Positions 40,897-58,335 of a stretch of DNA of 64,000 nucleotides are shown one piece after another. This DNA comes from Sinonovacula constricta (Eukaryota > Mollusca > Bivalvia > Cardiida > Solecurtidae). The notes under the pieces were generated by a model. It ran no database searches, had not been told where the DNA came from, and saw only the letters and a program-made list of their open reading frames with translations. The stretch spans positions 11,417,686 through 11,481,685 of the forward strand of contig CM017569.1 in NCBI GenBank assembly GCA_007844125.1. Reading direction: 5' to 3'. The translations under genes and the position numbers were made by a program. Each line of letters opens with the position of its first letter. Positions within the stretch are counted from its first letter, which is position 1.

Positions 40897-43629
40897 AGCC
40901 AATAATTTCATCTTACTTTAATCTTAGTTATCTGATCAAAGAGTTGTGCATATGTAAAAATATTTTCTGATAAAAACGTAAAGTGAGATCCGACCAAACA
41001 ACCCACAGCAGCCTGCTAGTCGATCTGGACCTACATTAGTTGCTGCAAGCTCTAATCATGTTGTGTTTAGCAGGCTAAGAGTTAAATGCCAAATTACAGA
41101 CGTCATGATGGTAGTGTTTATAATAGTGTTAAACGCCACTCTATTAATTTTCTAGCACGGCTTAGAACTCGATGGTGTGAAATAAAAAGTTATGTTAGTA
41201 GCGGCAGATGGGTTTCTTGAAGTCGTAGCCATAAAAAGCTATCTCGCTTGTCTTGACTAGAACCTTCCGTGTGCTTGATTTTACGAAGTGTGCAATAAAT
41301 TAATGAGAACCACTAAACAATTAATGACTTCAATATCAAATTATGCTTATAGCCATATGTAAAATTGTCGCAAATCTCGTTAAATACCACACATGTGTCT
41401 ACTAACTGATATATCAATTAATATCCTCGGAATAATAGCTGCTTATAAAACTATATTGTTGTGTTAAAAAGTTTTATTAAGATTCGTATCAGTTTTATAT
41501 ATTCTTAATTGTGGTTATCTAACATATGTATTCTATTTACGAAAAACATTCATAAGTGGCACTTCAACGAATAATTAAAGTATATCTATTGTCACATTAC
41601 CATGGATCTTCCAATTAATGCAAGCTGCAAGTGAAATAGTACATCACAAATATATATAACATGTTGGGATCAAATTAAAGAGCACTTCATAAATAAGACT
41701 AGTCCTAGATTCTAACACATATCATATGATCTCGATTCGTAAACGTGTATGCTTAAAAAAGCGTGAAGATTCTGAGAAAGTCAACAAACAGAAACAAATT
41801 ATACACTGTTATGTTAATACCTAAAGACTTATATCGCTTAATACTTGTCCCATTGCCACACGTATACTCAGTCAAATATCGCAGTGTTTCAACTGAATAG
41901 TGAATATGTATGCCAGAAAAATAGGTCTTCCCAAAGAGAAATCTTATCTACGATTAAATGTACATTATGTAATGAAGCTGCAGCACATGACGTTAGTCAA
42001 ATACTGAGACATGGATCTTAGAAATAACGAGATTTTAATTTCAAACTGCATCTAGCGCAATTACCGGCTGCTATACTGTTACTTTTATTTATTTTGTAAA
42101 TGATAACTTCTAATTACTTGCTTTTTAGAACTGATCGTATAATAATCAATAAAATCGTAAATACATTCATTAAGTGACAAAATGAATTGTCGTGTTAGTT
42201 TTGCATATTGTATATTGTTATCAGTATTTACAACTTTTTTTCACATCTTTCGAAAAGTGGTAAAGGTGTTCTGATAGACAGCTTACTTGAACTAGTACAT
42301 GTATTAAAAAGATCGATATATATTTATAACTTATATATAGCAGGGTGACAAGTTCTACATAAGAAATTGAAAAAATATGGCGTTTTTTTGTTGTTGTTGT
42401 TGCTGTTGTTTGGTGTGTGTGTGTTTGTTGTTTGTCTGTTTGGTTTTGTTTTGGGGTTGTTGTTCTTAAATAAAATGTCATGTTTTTGACGTCACTGTTT
42501 CGGAGATTCACGGAAATTGCCGATGATGTGTAAATCGAAATAAACAATATTTACAAGGAAGGAATATTTGTCGCAAAACTCGCATGCGATTGGGGTTTAA
42601 ATTTACAGATGTGCAACATGCATCTTAAATTTTACATTAAACAACAAAGGCCGAAGTTTACTTACTAAATATTAGATTTATTTACACAATGCCAATACAA
42701 AGCAAACAGTGTCAAGAGAAAACAAACCAATTTTATTCAGTGTATGAGCTACAAGTAAGTCACTTCGGCAAATATCTCCAGTCGACACAATTTACCACCA
42801 TTTATCAGAAAACACTAGCTTCAGCTCTGTGAAACTCATCTCTAATCTTACACTGTATAGTACAGGATCCACGTCCTATCAATACCTCATCAAGAAAACA
42901 TTATCCATGTACTTGGTTGACACGGTGGAAAATTGCTAGCTTTATTTACTTTGTCGAATTGTCAGGATCCAGCAAATTACAATACGCTTTATAAACGACC
43001 AAGTTTGGTTTTATTTTCTGCCACATAGGACGTTCTTGTTCTCACACCTCTCTAAATGGACAATCACGGTAATAAAGACAAGTCCATAAAACACATGACA
43101 ATTTTATCAGCATGGCCTCAGTGCGCCGACAATGTGGTATAAATCATATCGCCGTTTCCTCGCGTTCTACTGACCAATTATTTGTCATAAAAATAGGAAC
43201 CTTTTGAATAATGATGTATTCATCCGCATAACCAGAGAAAATGATGGACTGTAATTAAAAACAAGGCAATACATCTTGAGCCATATCTTTGCCGGGAACT
43301 GGGAAGAGAGGGAAAATCGGGCGTATGAATCCACTGGTGATAAATTGATTACATTGTGGATGAAGCAGAGAAAATATGATGGAATCCTAATAACTTTGAT
43401 TGGCCTAAATGGTCCCAGATAAACAAGATATGGCTGTCGACACCAGGACATCGTAAACAAAATGATGAGACAATAACACGTCAGCGGGAGTGGTCAGAAA
43501 GCCGACTTTCTCGTGTTCTGTCGTTGAATAATTGTCAGAAAGTTTAAATAGTACGCAGATTTTGATATTAGTTCAATATGTTTTATGTTGCTATTTTATT
43601 TGCAACAATAGTTAAAAAGGATTTTCTAT
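40897..43629. other. AT-rich noncoding region
   Basis: No gene recognised. A GTT/GT-rich simple stretch lies at about 42386-42460, and the His/Thr-rich minus frame at 42221-42547 derives from it. 43020-43520 is less AT-rich, with a 91-codon minus frame and no family match. Confidence 0.5.
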
Positions 43630-43744
43630 CTTGTAAATATTGTATTGTACTTTGATTAAACATATCTGTTAGTTTGATTTTATAAAAGAAATGTAGATAT
43701 TCTATTGTACTTTGATTAAACATATCTGTTAATTTGATTTTATA
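43630..43744 (+). repeat. 60-bp tandem duplication, two copies
   Basis: ATTGTACTTTGATTAAACAT and its flanks occur twice exactly 60 bases apart (cores at 43644 and 43704), with four or so differences between the copies. A recent local duplication. Confidence 0.9.
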
Positions 43745-46715
43745 TATTTTTGGCAAAGAATAACAGAGAAAACGTGACGCTTATTCTATAATTATTTTTT
43801 ACCAACAATCAACATTTTATGCTTCACTCTGAAGTATTATAGTTGTAACGGAAAATTTTGTTAAGTGGAGGCAATTTTTCATGCATTTTTCAAAGTGAAT
43901 TGGCTGTCCCGACGACTTCGAATAACCGACTGTATATTATTTATAAGCTTAATGGTTGTATTATAGGATGGTCCGTCCGTTCTTCTGTCTGTTATCTGTA
44001 AGCAATTTCTTGTGCAGATAATCCTTTTTATTTTTATTTATTGGCATTTCTTCATTATTGCATGAATGTGTAGTTGCGCGCTGAGTTTTCAATGTATTGT
44101 ATGTTACCAAGTTATGTGCAGACAACTCTTACTATTGCTTGGATTTTCCTAATAGTTACATGGATGGCTAATGTTGGTGCGTAGTTTAAGGTGAAATAAC
44201 TACGGTTGCATGATTCATTCATTTTCGTGTCGCTTTCTTATTTTTAGCAAATTAGTATGGGGATAACTCATTTATTTATTCAGACATTAAACTAACTAAT
44301 GGGACCTTGTGGCCAGGTTTCTGATGGTTTGACTTGTGATGTCTTTCTTTGTTTATATATTATAGTCGTACTGTAAAAACAACTGCAACTATTTATTTTG
44401 TAGGTTTTCTCTCGATTTCAGCATTTGAGTGTAAAAAAATAGAAGGGTATGCATATTTCTAGACACATACTCTCCTTATTTGCAGTAGAACATTAATCTT
44501 TGTGAGAAATGTACAACCAAGTTAATCATAGAAAGCGCCAAACTTACAAAGAAATAAAAATTGTAATCTTTGGCATGTTATTGCAGAGTATTATAGACAC
44601 AAACTATCAGGGAAACAACACATGCATGCAAGCTGTCAATAACTATACGCCAGGGTGGCAGATATCCCATAAACCAGACTGAATTGTATAATAAACTGTT
44701 GGAATGATATATAAAGCCATTCGAGTATGTATAGTCACGAACAGATCCCCCTTGACGTTACTATATCATCGACATTTTTTAAGTATTTCTAAACATGATG
44801 CTGGCGTGCATCTTTGTCGCGGATAATGCTGATATATGCATCTTCACGCACTTGAGCACAGTTCCCAATAAAGTATAATCATTTCTATTACAAACTTGTT
44901 TACGCAATGATCCAAGATTCATCTGTGTTATGACAAATATCGTTTCAGACAAATAAATCTAGAAACGTATCCACTTCAAACAAAAAAATAGCATGAAAAC
45001 TGCAATCCTTGCAAATGTGAATTTGGTTTTGTAAGAGGCAATTCATATGATTTGTCCAATTGGCTCTCTATAGAATTAGACATTTCTTGTCACAAAGAAT
45101 GTGTTCCACTTCATCGCAATACAGCAAACAAATTGCAGAACTAGAGACATAGCGTGCCATAGTAACATAAGGCACACCGTACTGAAAATACACATTTAAA
45201 TATGATAAACGCACAGAGATATAGGGTTTTGAACGGACAATAACAACAGCGTCTGGTGACATTTTGTATTAATTGGAACTTTAAGTAAATTGACTGAAAA
45301 ATATGGAGACGTTCACGCAAGGCAGACAGAGTCTGTGCTGTTTTAATGGACAAAGCTTCGTGTACATTGTAGAGTTTTCCCGCAGATTGTGTCTGTCGCG
45401 GAAATGCGAACTCCAGAAGTTGTAACCAAGTCTTATATTGACTTTAAATACATCGATAAAGACAGCAAAAATGAAAGGTTTTGATTGTATATTTTATTGA
45501 AAAGGATTACAATCAACATATACATCTGTTGAACTAAGTATTTGAACAAAGGACCCATGTGAAGTTCGACAGAAAATGGTAATATTGCATGAACGTTGAG
45601 ACAAAGTCATTGTGGATCTTCTGGTTTAGTATCACATGGTTTAGTTCACAGAAACACACTATTTCTATATGATAAGATGTGTTTGGGTTGCGAAAACGAA
45701 GCAAGCCATGTTTAACCTAGTGTTTACATGTATTATAATATCAAATGCAAATTTTAATATTTTAACTTAAAAAAGCAACAACAAACATTTGAAAATGTCT
45801 TCAACTCAATTCAATCAGTTCAAACTTTGATCAACACAATACAAATAATTGCATATATAATATTCTTGTGGCAAAGAAAATAACTAAAACATAACAAGCG
45901 ATGAAGCGATGATTTTTTTCATAATCCTTATAAACATTTTTATAAAACACTTTGACATAATATTTACTAAAAATTAATAGGTTCAAAGCATCCTAGAAAA
46001 CAAAGTTTATGAATACAGACGATGCACACATAGGGTTACAAAACGGTTACTTCTTTATTTAAAGAACTTGCTTTATGCATTTTTGAATATGCATAAAACT
46101 TTTTGATGATAAAATCCTACATGAATTGTACAGACTCACAGACACTGTTGCTGTTGGAGCATTCCTAATTTGTTAATAATTTGTTTGATCTGTCTCTTGT
46201 TCTTGGCAGCTTATTTGCTTTTGTTGACAAATAACATGAGTAGGTAAAAGTAAAGAGAAACATATATGCGAGGAGTACAATGGTGCTAGAAATCAAAACC
46301 TTGTAAAAACAGAGAACCGAAACGAGCAAATTATATATATGTATATATCTTTACTTTTCAATAGAGTTAATATGTAACACACGTCTTTTTTCTACTGGAG
46401 CACACAGAATAGATAGGGGCATACCTTTGTTTATATATTCCAAAAGAAGATTTCTCTATATGAAGTGTTTGATGCATTTAGTCAACAACTGTGCTTTGGC
46501 CGGGACATTACTAATCATGCTTTTCTAGTCAGCAAATTTATTATGTGCGTCAATCACTTTCAAAATTGAACTAAAATTGGTCAAATGACAAATTAGGCAT
46601 ACAAAAATGAAAATGAAAAAACTTCCGCGTTCGAGTTTAATGTTAGATCTCTGAACTTTTTAAAAGGGTAAGCATATTTTCAAATTGTTTATTTTCGTGA
46701 CGATAATATTGTTAG
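43745..46715. other. AT-rich noncoding region
   Basis: I see no gene, RNA or repeat that can be supported. Two overlapping minus frames at 45068-45353 are in different frames and unrecognised. Confidence 0.55.
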
Positions 46716-46749
46716 GTACTACGACTACTTACTACTGCTGCTGCTACTC

Positions 46750-46815
<66 letters not shown>

Positions 46816-46925
46816 TTACTACTACTACTTCCACCACCACTACTACTACTATTACTACCACTACTACTATTACTACTACTACTACTACCACTACTACTAT
46901 TACTATTACTACTACTACTGCTACT
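46716..46925. repeat. (ACT)n trinucleotide microsatellite
   Basis: About 70 ACT units with scattered ATT, CTG and CCA variants, about 46739-46800 being the purest. Translates as poly-Tyr on plus and poly-Val on minus; both are artefacts. Confidence 0.98.
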
Positions 46926-47714
46926 GGGATGTCATATGAAGTCGGCACTTGTTAAATAAACAAACTAGGCTACTACATATCAATTGAAATATCTTGATCT
47001 ATGCCATATCTCTTCTATACCAAAATTGATAAAACACCGACAAGAAAATCACTTTCTGTTTTAATGGAATAATAAAAATGGTCCTCATTTTTCATGATTA
47101 GGTAAAAACGAAAATAGACAAAAAAAACTTTATTATACAAACATGGTGATAAATGTGCATTGTATATAATTTTAAATCGGACCTGGACTATTTCAAAACC
47201 ATGAACGCATTAAGTGATATGTTACGATAAAAAACGTTTTAAAATCTACATAAACGCCTCCCTTGTGTAGTATTATTCGGATAAAAGTCTATTATCATCA
47301 TTTGATTATCGCCAAGAAACCATCCATGCTTTATTTCCATGTTCTTTGATAAATGAGCCCATGTCCTGTGTGAAACCAATTTATATTACGGCGAAATTTG
47401 CTTTAGGAAAGACATGAATAATTTCTCGTCATTTTATGCGAAGTTGGAAAATGGTGGGTATTAAGCTTCAGAATGAACACATCAACATGTGTGATACGTA
47501 TACAGATTTAGCCAGACAGCAAAGCTTTACGTTACATAACGTCGTTCGGGAAAGTTTTTACATTATAATTGTAGTTTTAACTGATAATTTGTCGTTTCTT
47601 TTCCGATTATTAGTTAAAAATAAATCAATACATCGAAAAGTTTCATAAAAACATGAATAAGTATAATCGAGAAAATAAAACCGAGTTTAATGGCATTACT
47701 TGTGTATATGATTT
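46926..47714. other. AT-rich noncoding region
   Basis: Nothing recognisable; the 70-codon plus frame at 47436-47648 has no family match. Confidence 0.55.
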
Positions 47715-47972
47715 AACTCCCGATTCAGGTGCTTACTGTTAGTTGTTTGACTTTGACGGGATATTTTTATTTACACTGTTTGTTTGATAGAAAAACTTTC
47801 AGGAAGTGCGAGTTTGATCGCTCCACAAACCAGGTTTAAGCACCCCAGTCGGTCCTTTTGCCGACTGACAGTTCCAAGGTGGTAACTGATTTTTCTTTTT
47901 GTGTGTTATGTCTCGTCACAGTGTTTTTGTCACATTTATATTTACCCTGTTTGACTTTGTCTAGAGGTAGAT
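47715..47972 (+). repeat. Dispersed repeat family A, long copy
   Basis: Aligns with 23926-24177 over its whole length and with 21778-21890 in the middle. Shared landmarks are GTGCTT..GTTAGTTG near the start, GGAAGTGCGAG, TTTAAGCACCCCAGTCGGTC, GTTCCAAGGTGGTAACTG, and TTTGTGTGTTATGTCTC with GTCTAGAGGTAG near the end. Unlike the 23926 copy it is not followed by a microsatellite. Confidence 0.82.
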
Positions 47973-51819
<3,847 letters not shown>

Positions 51820-52815
51820 TTGAACCAAGTGAATGAAAGTCATCATCGTTGAATATTGAATTAAGTGAATGCAAACCATTATCATTGAATACTGAATCAA
51901 GTGAATGCAAGTCACCAGCCTTGAACATTGAATCAAGTAGATGTCACCATCGTTGAACATTGAATGAAGTACATACAAGGTACCATTGTTGAACATTGAA
52001 TGAAGTACATACAAGTCACCATTGTTGAACATTAAATGAAGTACATACAAGTCACCATTGTTGAACATTAAATGAAGTACATACAAGTCACCATTGTTGA
52101 ACATTAAATGAAGTACATACAAGTCACCATCGTTGAACATTAAATGAAGTACATACAAGTCACCATTGTTGAACATTAAATGAAGTACATACAAGTCACC
52201 ATCGTTGAACATTAAATGAAGTACATACAAGTCACCATTGTTGAACATTAAATGAAGTACATACAAGTCACCATCGTTGAACATTGAATGAAGTACATAC
52301 AAGTCACCATTGTTGAACATTAAATGAAGTACATACAAGTCACCATTGTTGAACATTAAATGAAGTACATACAAGTCACCATCGTTGAACATTAAATGAA
52401 GTACATACAAGTCACCATCGTTGAACATTAAATGAAGTACATACAAGTCACCATCGTTGAACATTGAATGAAGTACATACAAGTCACCATTGTTGAACAT
52501 TGAATCAAGTGGATGTCACCATCGTTGAACATTGAATGAAGTACATACAAGTCACCATCGTTGAACATTGAATGAAGTACATACAAGTCACCATCGTTGA
52601 ACATTGAATGAAGTACATACAAGTCACCATCGTTGAACATTAAATGAAGTACATACAAGTCACCATCGTTGAACATTGAATGGAGTACATACAAGTCACC
52701 ATTGTTGAACATTGAATGAAGTACATACAAGTCACCATTGTTGAACATTGAATCAAGTGGATGACACCGCCGTTGAACATTGAATCAAATGATTGTAAGT
52801 CATCATCGTTGCACT
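51820..52815. repeat. 36-bp minisatellite, about 27 copies
   Basis: Unit landmarks are GAAGTACATACAAGTCACCA, then T/C, then GTTGAACATT and A/G then AATG. Central units (about 51960-52740) are nearly identical, differing mainly at two sites (CATT/CATC and TTAAAT/TTGAAT). Units at both ends are diverged and some are shortened (TGGATGTCACC). This is the pattern expected from unequal exchange. Because 36 is a multiple of 3, a 12-residue repeat frame opens on the minus strand over hundreds of codons. There is no unique flanking coding sequence or splice context, so I do not call a protein. Confidence 0.97.
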
Positions 52816-53219
52816 TTCGCCGCTTTGACTTCTAAGGCAGATAAGCATCGGGACAGTAAAATCTACAGCAATCTGAACATACTTTATGACACGTTAATGT
52901 TAATACAATTTTCAATCTTTCACTTAAGATGACAAAATCAGGTTTTATTTCCCTGAATGGGCGGGACTGGACTTGAATCTTTAATTCAGCCCAGGCTACA
53001 AAATCGCTGAAAGGCAAGTAAGTATATCCGTAGTTCACAATTAGAGGCGATAAAACAATAACGTAACTATTAATATCACGTGTTTATTACTAACACGGGT
53101 GGGTTAATATAATTACAATGTGCGAATAATTGTTTCTTATTAGCAGGATATTTGAAGTCCGTAAAACATACAGTCTGGTAATATGGTCGTAAAAGTTTAT
53201 GTCCTGTTTCTCCACGTTT
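52816..53219. other. Noncoding region
   Basis: No recognisable feature; a 68-codon minus frame at 52832-53038 is not supported. Confidence 0.5.
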
Positions 53220-53650
53220 TGCGTACAACATCAATTAGCCCTCCTAATTAGTATACGCCGCTTTCCTCTCTCGGCTCTAACATAAATGTCCAGAAAATCA
53301 CAAAGCCTGGCAAGCGTTCCTCTTAATTATCGTGGATTCTTTTTATGTAGAAAGTCACTTTTCATAACACCACAGTCGAATTAATCACAAATTGTGGATT
53401 TGTGGGGATTCCGAAAAGAGTTTAAAGAGGATCCGCGCAAGATTCCTCTCCATAGGGTGGTGGTCATCGACTCCTCTTCCTTGATTTGAAAAGTCGACCT
53501 GGAGCAATGATCACTTCTTAAATACTTAAGCTTGAAATAGTATTGCCAGTGAAACACAAGTGACAATGCAAAGTTGCCAGCTCCCTTTTGATCATTATTT
53601 GCTGTGAAGTCTCTGGCTACAAACCATTTTCTATATTGTTGCAAAGAACA
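53220..53650. promoter_or_regulatory. Candidate regulatory block with homeodomain-type sites
   Basis: Compositionally balanced segment with TAAT-core sites at TCAATTAGC (53231-53239), CCTAATTAG (53243-53251), CTTAATTATC (53322-53331) and GAATTAATC (about 53378-53386). GC-rich stretches lie between them. These are the kinds of motifs homeodomain proteins bind, but AT-rich DNA makes them common. Assignment as enhancer is inference. Confidence 0.25.
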
Positions 53651-53941
53651 TGCATAACCTTATGAATAAGCAGAACACCGCATGGTTTGTTAGCTAAGAG
53701 TTAAGAAATTAATGGCAGTGACTGTTATAAGAATATAACATGTTAAGCGTTCCATCAATCAAAGAACCTCAAGTAAGATAGGTTCGCCAACATCCACCAA
53801 ATTGTTGATTGGTGTTGCGCCTTTAATAATGCATAGGCATAATGCGAGTACCGGCAGAGTGCCGATAAGCTCAAAAGAAAACGCGTAAAGCCGAAAAGTG
53901 GGTTACGTCCCTTTTAATCCTTTGTTTTTTCCAGCTAAATT

Positions 53942-54065
53942 GCGCCGGTGATTCTACCTGTAAGTCAGGGTTCTCCACTTATAATTAACTGGACGTCCTC
54001 GATATAGCCATACGTGTGCCAGTGCGCTGTAACGAAACAACACACACATAAACAAAACACAAATA
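53942..54065 (+). mobile_element. Probable SINE 3' fragment (family 2)
   Basis: Begins with GCGCCGGTGATTCTACCT, an 18-base exact match to the inner end of the tRNA-headed element at 15945-16093. It continues through ATATAGCCATACGTGTGCC and CAGTGCGCTGTAACG and ends in an AC/AAAC-rich tail (about 54035-54065), as SINE 3' ends do. No tRNA head is present, so it is a 5'-truncated copy if the reading is right. Confidence 0.5.
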
Positions 54066-54359
54066 TAAGTCATTAATTTGAGTAATTATTTTTACTTAAT
54101 AATACAAAATCTGGAAGTTTTAATGAAGGTTGCAATATGCATAAATATTAGTTACATATATTCAAATTCACCGTAAATTGTCTTCATAACAACATGCGTT
54201 CTATTTTAAAGAGACGGCACTCTATGTTCTGCCACAAAACAAAACGCGTTAGATGTATTGGGTTGTGCTTTTTATAGAATATGTTATCTGATTAAGTTGT
54301 ACTTTAAGAAAGAGAAAACCATCGAGTCAAATAATGGAAAGAGGAATCCCAATCATTGA

Positions 54360-55260
54360 CCATTTAGAGAAGAGAGCAAGACAAGTCGTTAACAAGAGTT
54401 CTGTTGAAATGACGCGGCTTCCGCACTACCTCCCATTTGAACTGAGTGTTAAATACAACAAGTTCCCGGGAAAATTTATTTTCAAAACCCGAACATAAAT
54501 GTCGGTTAGTAGTGTATAATTGGATTCCTTTGCCATTATCGCCTTGTAGAGCAATATTCCATTCGCACAATGATTACTTGAACCCCGATTCATCTCCATT
54601 AGGTGGAGTAAAGTTGGTGTAAATTTGATTTCCAAGACTACGAACCGCGTGGGGACGAATGGTGCCATTCCAAGCTCCATTTTCGGCAAAACATTACCAG
54701 TGCACTTGGGACCTGCGCAAATTGTAAACATGTCCGGGGCTATCCGAGTAGCCAGCAGGAATGATTAGAAGAGCAAGTCGGCTTGGCACGACCATAGATA
54801 AACACGAATTACGCAAGAAAATTAATTTCCGACATTGTTTCCTTTGTTGATGATCGCAGCGTCGATGGGTCATAATGTTTTCTGTAATTGCCCGAAATGG
54901 GAGTCTGTTGAAATTAAACGACAGCCTTGGGTTTGCCTCGCCGATTGCCGGCCTGACGTTTCGGCACGCGTAATCTATTAAAAGCGGGGACGAAGAACGT
55001 AAATTAAAACAAAATAGTGCGTCCATTATATCGGACGAATCGAACAATCTGAGCGGTGAGAGGAAGCGAGAAAGCCAAATCTCACCTTTCGTCGTAGAAA
55101 TGTGTCAAAATTGGAATTAAAATGAATCTGAAGAAATTGACATTTATCTTTTAAAACTAAAATGGCAATTCCGTTTGCGTATTGCTGCTGCTGATGTCTT
55201 CCAGTGAAATCCCTGATGGCATTTAGATCGAAAGTCAATTTAAAGCGGATTTACGCCAGA
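54360..55260. promoter_or_regulatory. GC-balanced block, candidate conserved noncoding element
   Basis: About 900 bases with clearly higher GC and sequence complexity than the flanks. Minus-strand frames of 68-117 codons overlap in different registers (54364-54570, 54426-54731, 54694-55047, 55026-55238), and none resembles a known protein. Overlap in different frames argues for base composition rather than a gene. A developmental enhancer is one explanation; a degenerate exon or a transcribed noncoding RNA are others. Confidence 0.25.
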
Positions 55261-56499
55261 GAATCGGTATGATGTGTTACTAAAGTGGAAAACTTTAACG
55301 AATGTTCTTAAAAACAATTGAATCTGTGCCCCTCCCTTTTTGTCTTTGTTTCCATTCTGCGGAAACACATATATTTTCCAAAGACGGTTGTTGAGTAATG
55401 GGCAATTTTCATGTTACATTCCCGTGTGAACGTATATAAATCCGAAGATGGCTTTTCTCAATAATTTGATATACAGGATGATAGCATGCGGTTTGTAAAA
55501 GTAGTGACATTGCACGTCTATTTGAGGACCATTCGCCGAATATACGATATATGATATAAGATGGTTCTCAAAAATAAAACTTTTGAAATCAACCATTACA
55601 AAATCAAGAAATGATAGAAGAACGTTGTACGACCATTTAGATATCTTACAATATTATTCTAAAACTGATATTTTTATTAAATTATGATATTTTTATTAAA
55701 TTATGTCTATGTTCGCCTATCTGATTATCTTATTTAACTCTCCAAATACAAAACAGATAAATTCAAGACAATCGCTTCAGTTTTCCCTGTTGTATTTTCC
55801 CATTTTCAAGATTGTAGTACAACTTTAAAAAATAATGTGAAAGTTAAATTACCGATTTAATCTATGTTTGTAATAAAAAATGGTAATGACAAGTCGCTGT
55901 GATGTCATGGTGACATTGGACTTGGAAGTGCACTCCGTAGCGCGATAAACAAAATAACCAAAAGCAACAAATAAATAAATAAATAAACAAAATCAAAAAA
56001 GTTTCGAGACCATGTCAACTAAGTCTTTATTCCCCGCAATAGTCTTCTTAAACCACTAGAAAATACGAAATGACCATGCCTGATTTTCTTTATTTCCAAA
56101 CTAGTATTTGAGCATATACTAACAAGTGACACTTTATCTATCTTAGGTAAGCCCCTGGGGAAACAAATGACATAGCAGATATAAGGTTCGGGGAAACACG
56201 GTCTGCGAACAAACTAATTGTCACACCAAATATGCGAGCTTAAGAACCGAGGCATTTCGGATATTCCAGTTGAGGTAACTGTGTTTGGGAGAAGGAATGA
56301 AACTGTCGAAAGAACAACGGTGTTATTTTAAAGCATCGATGTTTATTGTTTCGTTGTTGTTTTAAATCTGGTTTGGGCAACAATGTGTTTTAGAGAAATA
56401 ATGAAGCTTCGGAGAGTTTGGTTATATCAATAGTGTATAAAGTGAAGCATTGACGCGTAAATAGTCTGGTTAAAGTAATGATTTCCTTCAAAAGCCTTA
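55261..56499. other. AT-rich noncoding region
   Basis: No gene supported. A 19-base direct repeat (ATATTTTTATTAAATTATG twice) lies at about 55668-55706, and a short (AAAT)n run at about 55970-55987. From about 56390 the sequence begins to resemble degenerate units of the adjacent minisatellite. Confidence 0.5.
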
Positions 56500-58335
56500 C
56501 GCCTCGGACAATCTGGTTTTGGCAACGAAGTATTAAGAGAAACATTGACTCTCGGACAGTCTTGTTAGAGCAACGAAGTATTAAGAGAAACATTGACCCT
56601 CGGACAGTCTGGTTAGAGCAACGAAGTATTAAGAGAAACATTGATCCTCGGAGAGTCTGGTTAGAGCAAGGACGTATTAAAAGAAACATTGACCCTCGGA
56701 CAGTCTGGTTAGAACAACGAAGTACTGGTATTAAGAGAAACATTAACCCTCGGAAATTTCACTGGAAAAATGAAGTAAATGTATTAAGAGAAGCATTGAC
56801 CCTCGGACAGGTTGGTTAGAGCAAGGACGTATTAAAAGAAACATTGACCCTCGGACAGTCTGGTTAGAACAACGAAGTACTGGTATTAAGAGAAACATTA
56901 ACCCTCGGAAATTTCACTGGAAAAATGAAGTAAATGTATTAAGAGAAGTATTGACCCTCGGACAGTCTGGTTAGAGCAAGGACGTATTAAAAGAAACATT
57001 GACCCTCGGACAGTCTGGTTAGAACAACGAAGTACTGGTATTAAGAGAAACATTAACCCTCGGACAGACTGGTTATAACAACGAAGTACAGGTATTAAGA
57101 GAAACATTGACCCTCGGACAGACTGGTTATAACAACGAAATACAGGTATTAAGAGAAACATTGACCCTCGGACAGACTGGTTATAACAACGAAGTACAGG
57201 TATTAAGAGAAACATTGACCCTCGGACAGTCTGGTTAGAGCAACGAAGTATTAAGAGAAACATTGACCCTCGGAGAGTCTGGTTAGAACAACAAAGTACA
57301 TGTATTAAGAGAAACATTAACCCTCGGAAATTTCACTGGAAAAATGAAGTAAATGTATTAAGAGAAACATTGACCCTCGGACAGTCTGGTTAGAGCAACG
57401 AAGTTTTAAGAGAAACATTGACTCTCGGACAGTCTGGTTAGAACAAGGAAGTATTAAAAGAAACATTGACCCTCGGACAGTCTGGTTAGAACAACGAAGT
57501 ACTGGTATTAAGAGAAACATTAACCCTCGGACAGACTGGTTATAACAACGAAATACAGGTATTAAGAGAAACATTGACCCTCGGACAAACTGGTTATAAC
57601 AACGAAGTACAGGTATTAAGAGAAACATTGACCCTCGGACAGTCTGGTTATAACAACGAAATACATGTATTAAGAGAAACATTGACTCTCGGACAAACTG
57701 GTTATAACAACGAAATACAGGTATTAAGAGAAACATTAACCCTCGGACAGACTGGTTATAACAACGAAGTACAGGTATTAAGAGAAACATTGACCCTCGG
57801 ACAGACTGGTTATAACAACGAAGTACAGGTATTAAGAGAAACATTGACCCTCGGACAGACTGGTTATAACAACGAAATACAGGTATTAAGAGAAACATTG
57901 ACCCTCGGACAAACTGGTTATAACAACGAAGTACAGGTATTAAGAGAAACATTGACCCTCGGACAGTCTGGTTATAACAACGAAATACATGTATTAAGAG
58001 AAACATTGACTCTCGGACAATCCGGTTAGACAACGGAGTACAGGTATTAAGAGAAACATTGACCCTCGGACAGACTGGTTATAACAACGAAGTACAGGTA
58101 TTAAGAGAAACATTGACCCTCGGACAGACTGGTTATAACAACGAAGTACCTGTATTAAGAGAAACATTGACCCTCGGACAGTCTGGTTATAACAACGAAA
58201 TATATGAATTAAGAGAAACATTGACTCTCGGACAATCCGGTTAGAACAACGAAGTACAGGTATTAAGAGGAACATTAACCTTCGGAAAATCTCACTGGAA
58301 AAAACGAAGTAGATGTATTAAAGGCTGACGCTACA
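56500..58335. repeat. 48/54-bp minisatellite array with higher-order structure
   Basis: About 36 units. The common core is ATTAAGAGAAACATTGACCC, TCGGACAG, TCTGGTTAGA or ACTGGTTATA, then ACAACGAAGTA. A six-base extension (about ACAGGT) turns 48-bp units into 54-bp ones. Left and central units are mainly 48 bp (TGGTTAGAGCAACGAAGT). From 57060 on, 54-bp TGGTTATAACAACGAAGT units predominate. A variant with GGAAATTTCACTGGAAAAATG recurs at about 56753, 56906, 57327 and 58273 and marks larger repeats. Unit lengths divisible by 3 and lacking stops open long frames on both strands; I regard these as artefacts. Confidence 0.97.

Noticed and set aside
46685..46948. Poly-Tyr and poly-Val frames
   Set aside because: ACT microsatellite read on each strand.
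55890..55995. Possible SINE 3' tail before an (AAAT)n run
   Set aside because: Looks SINE-like, but no second copy or tRNA head was found in the window to support it.
56390..58275. Long frames on both strands with 16-18-residue repeats
   Set aside because: Open simultaneously on both strands because units of 48 and 54 bases lack stops; no flanking coding exon.
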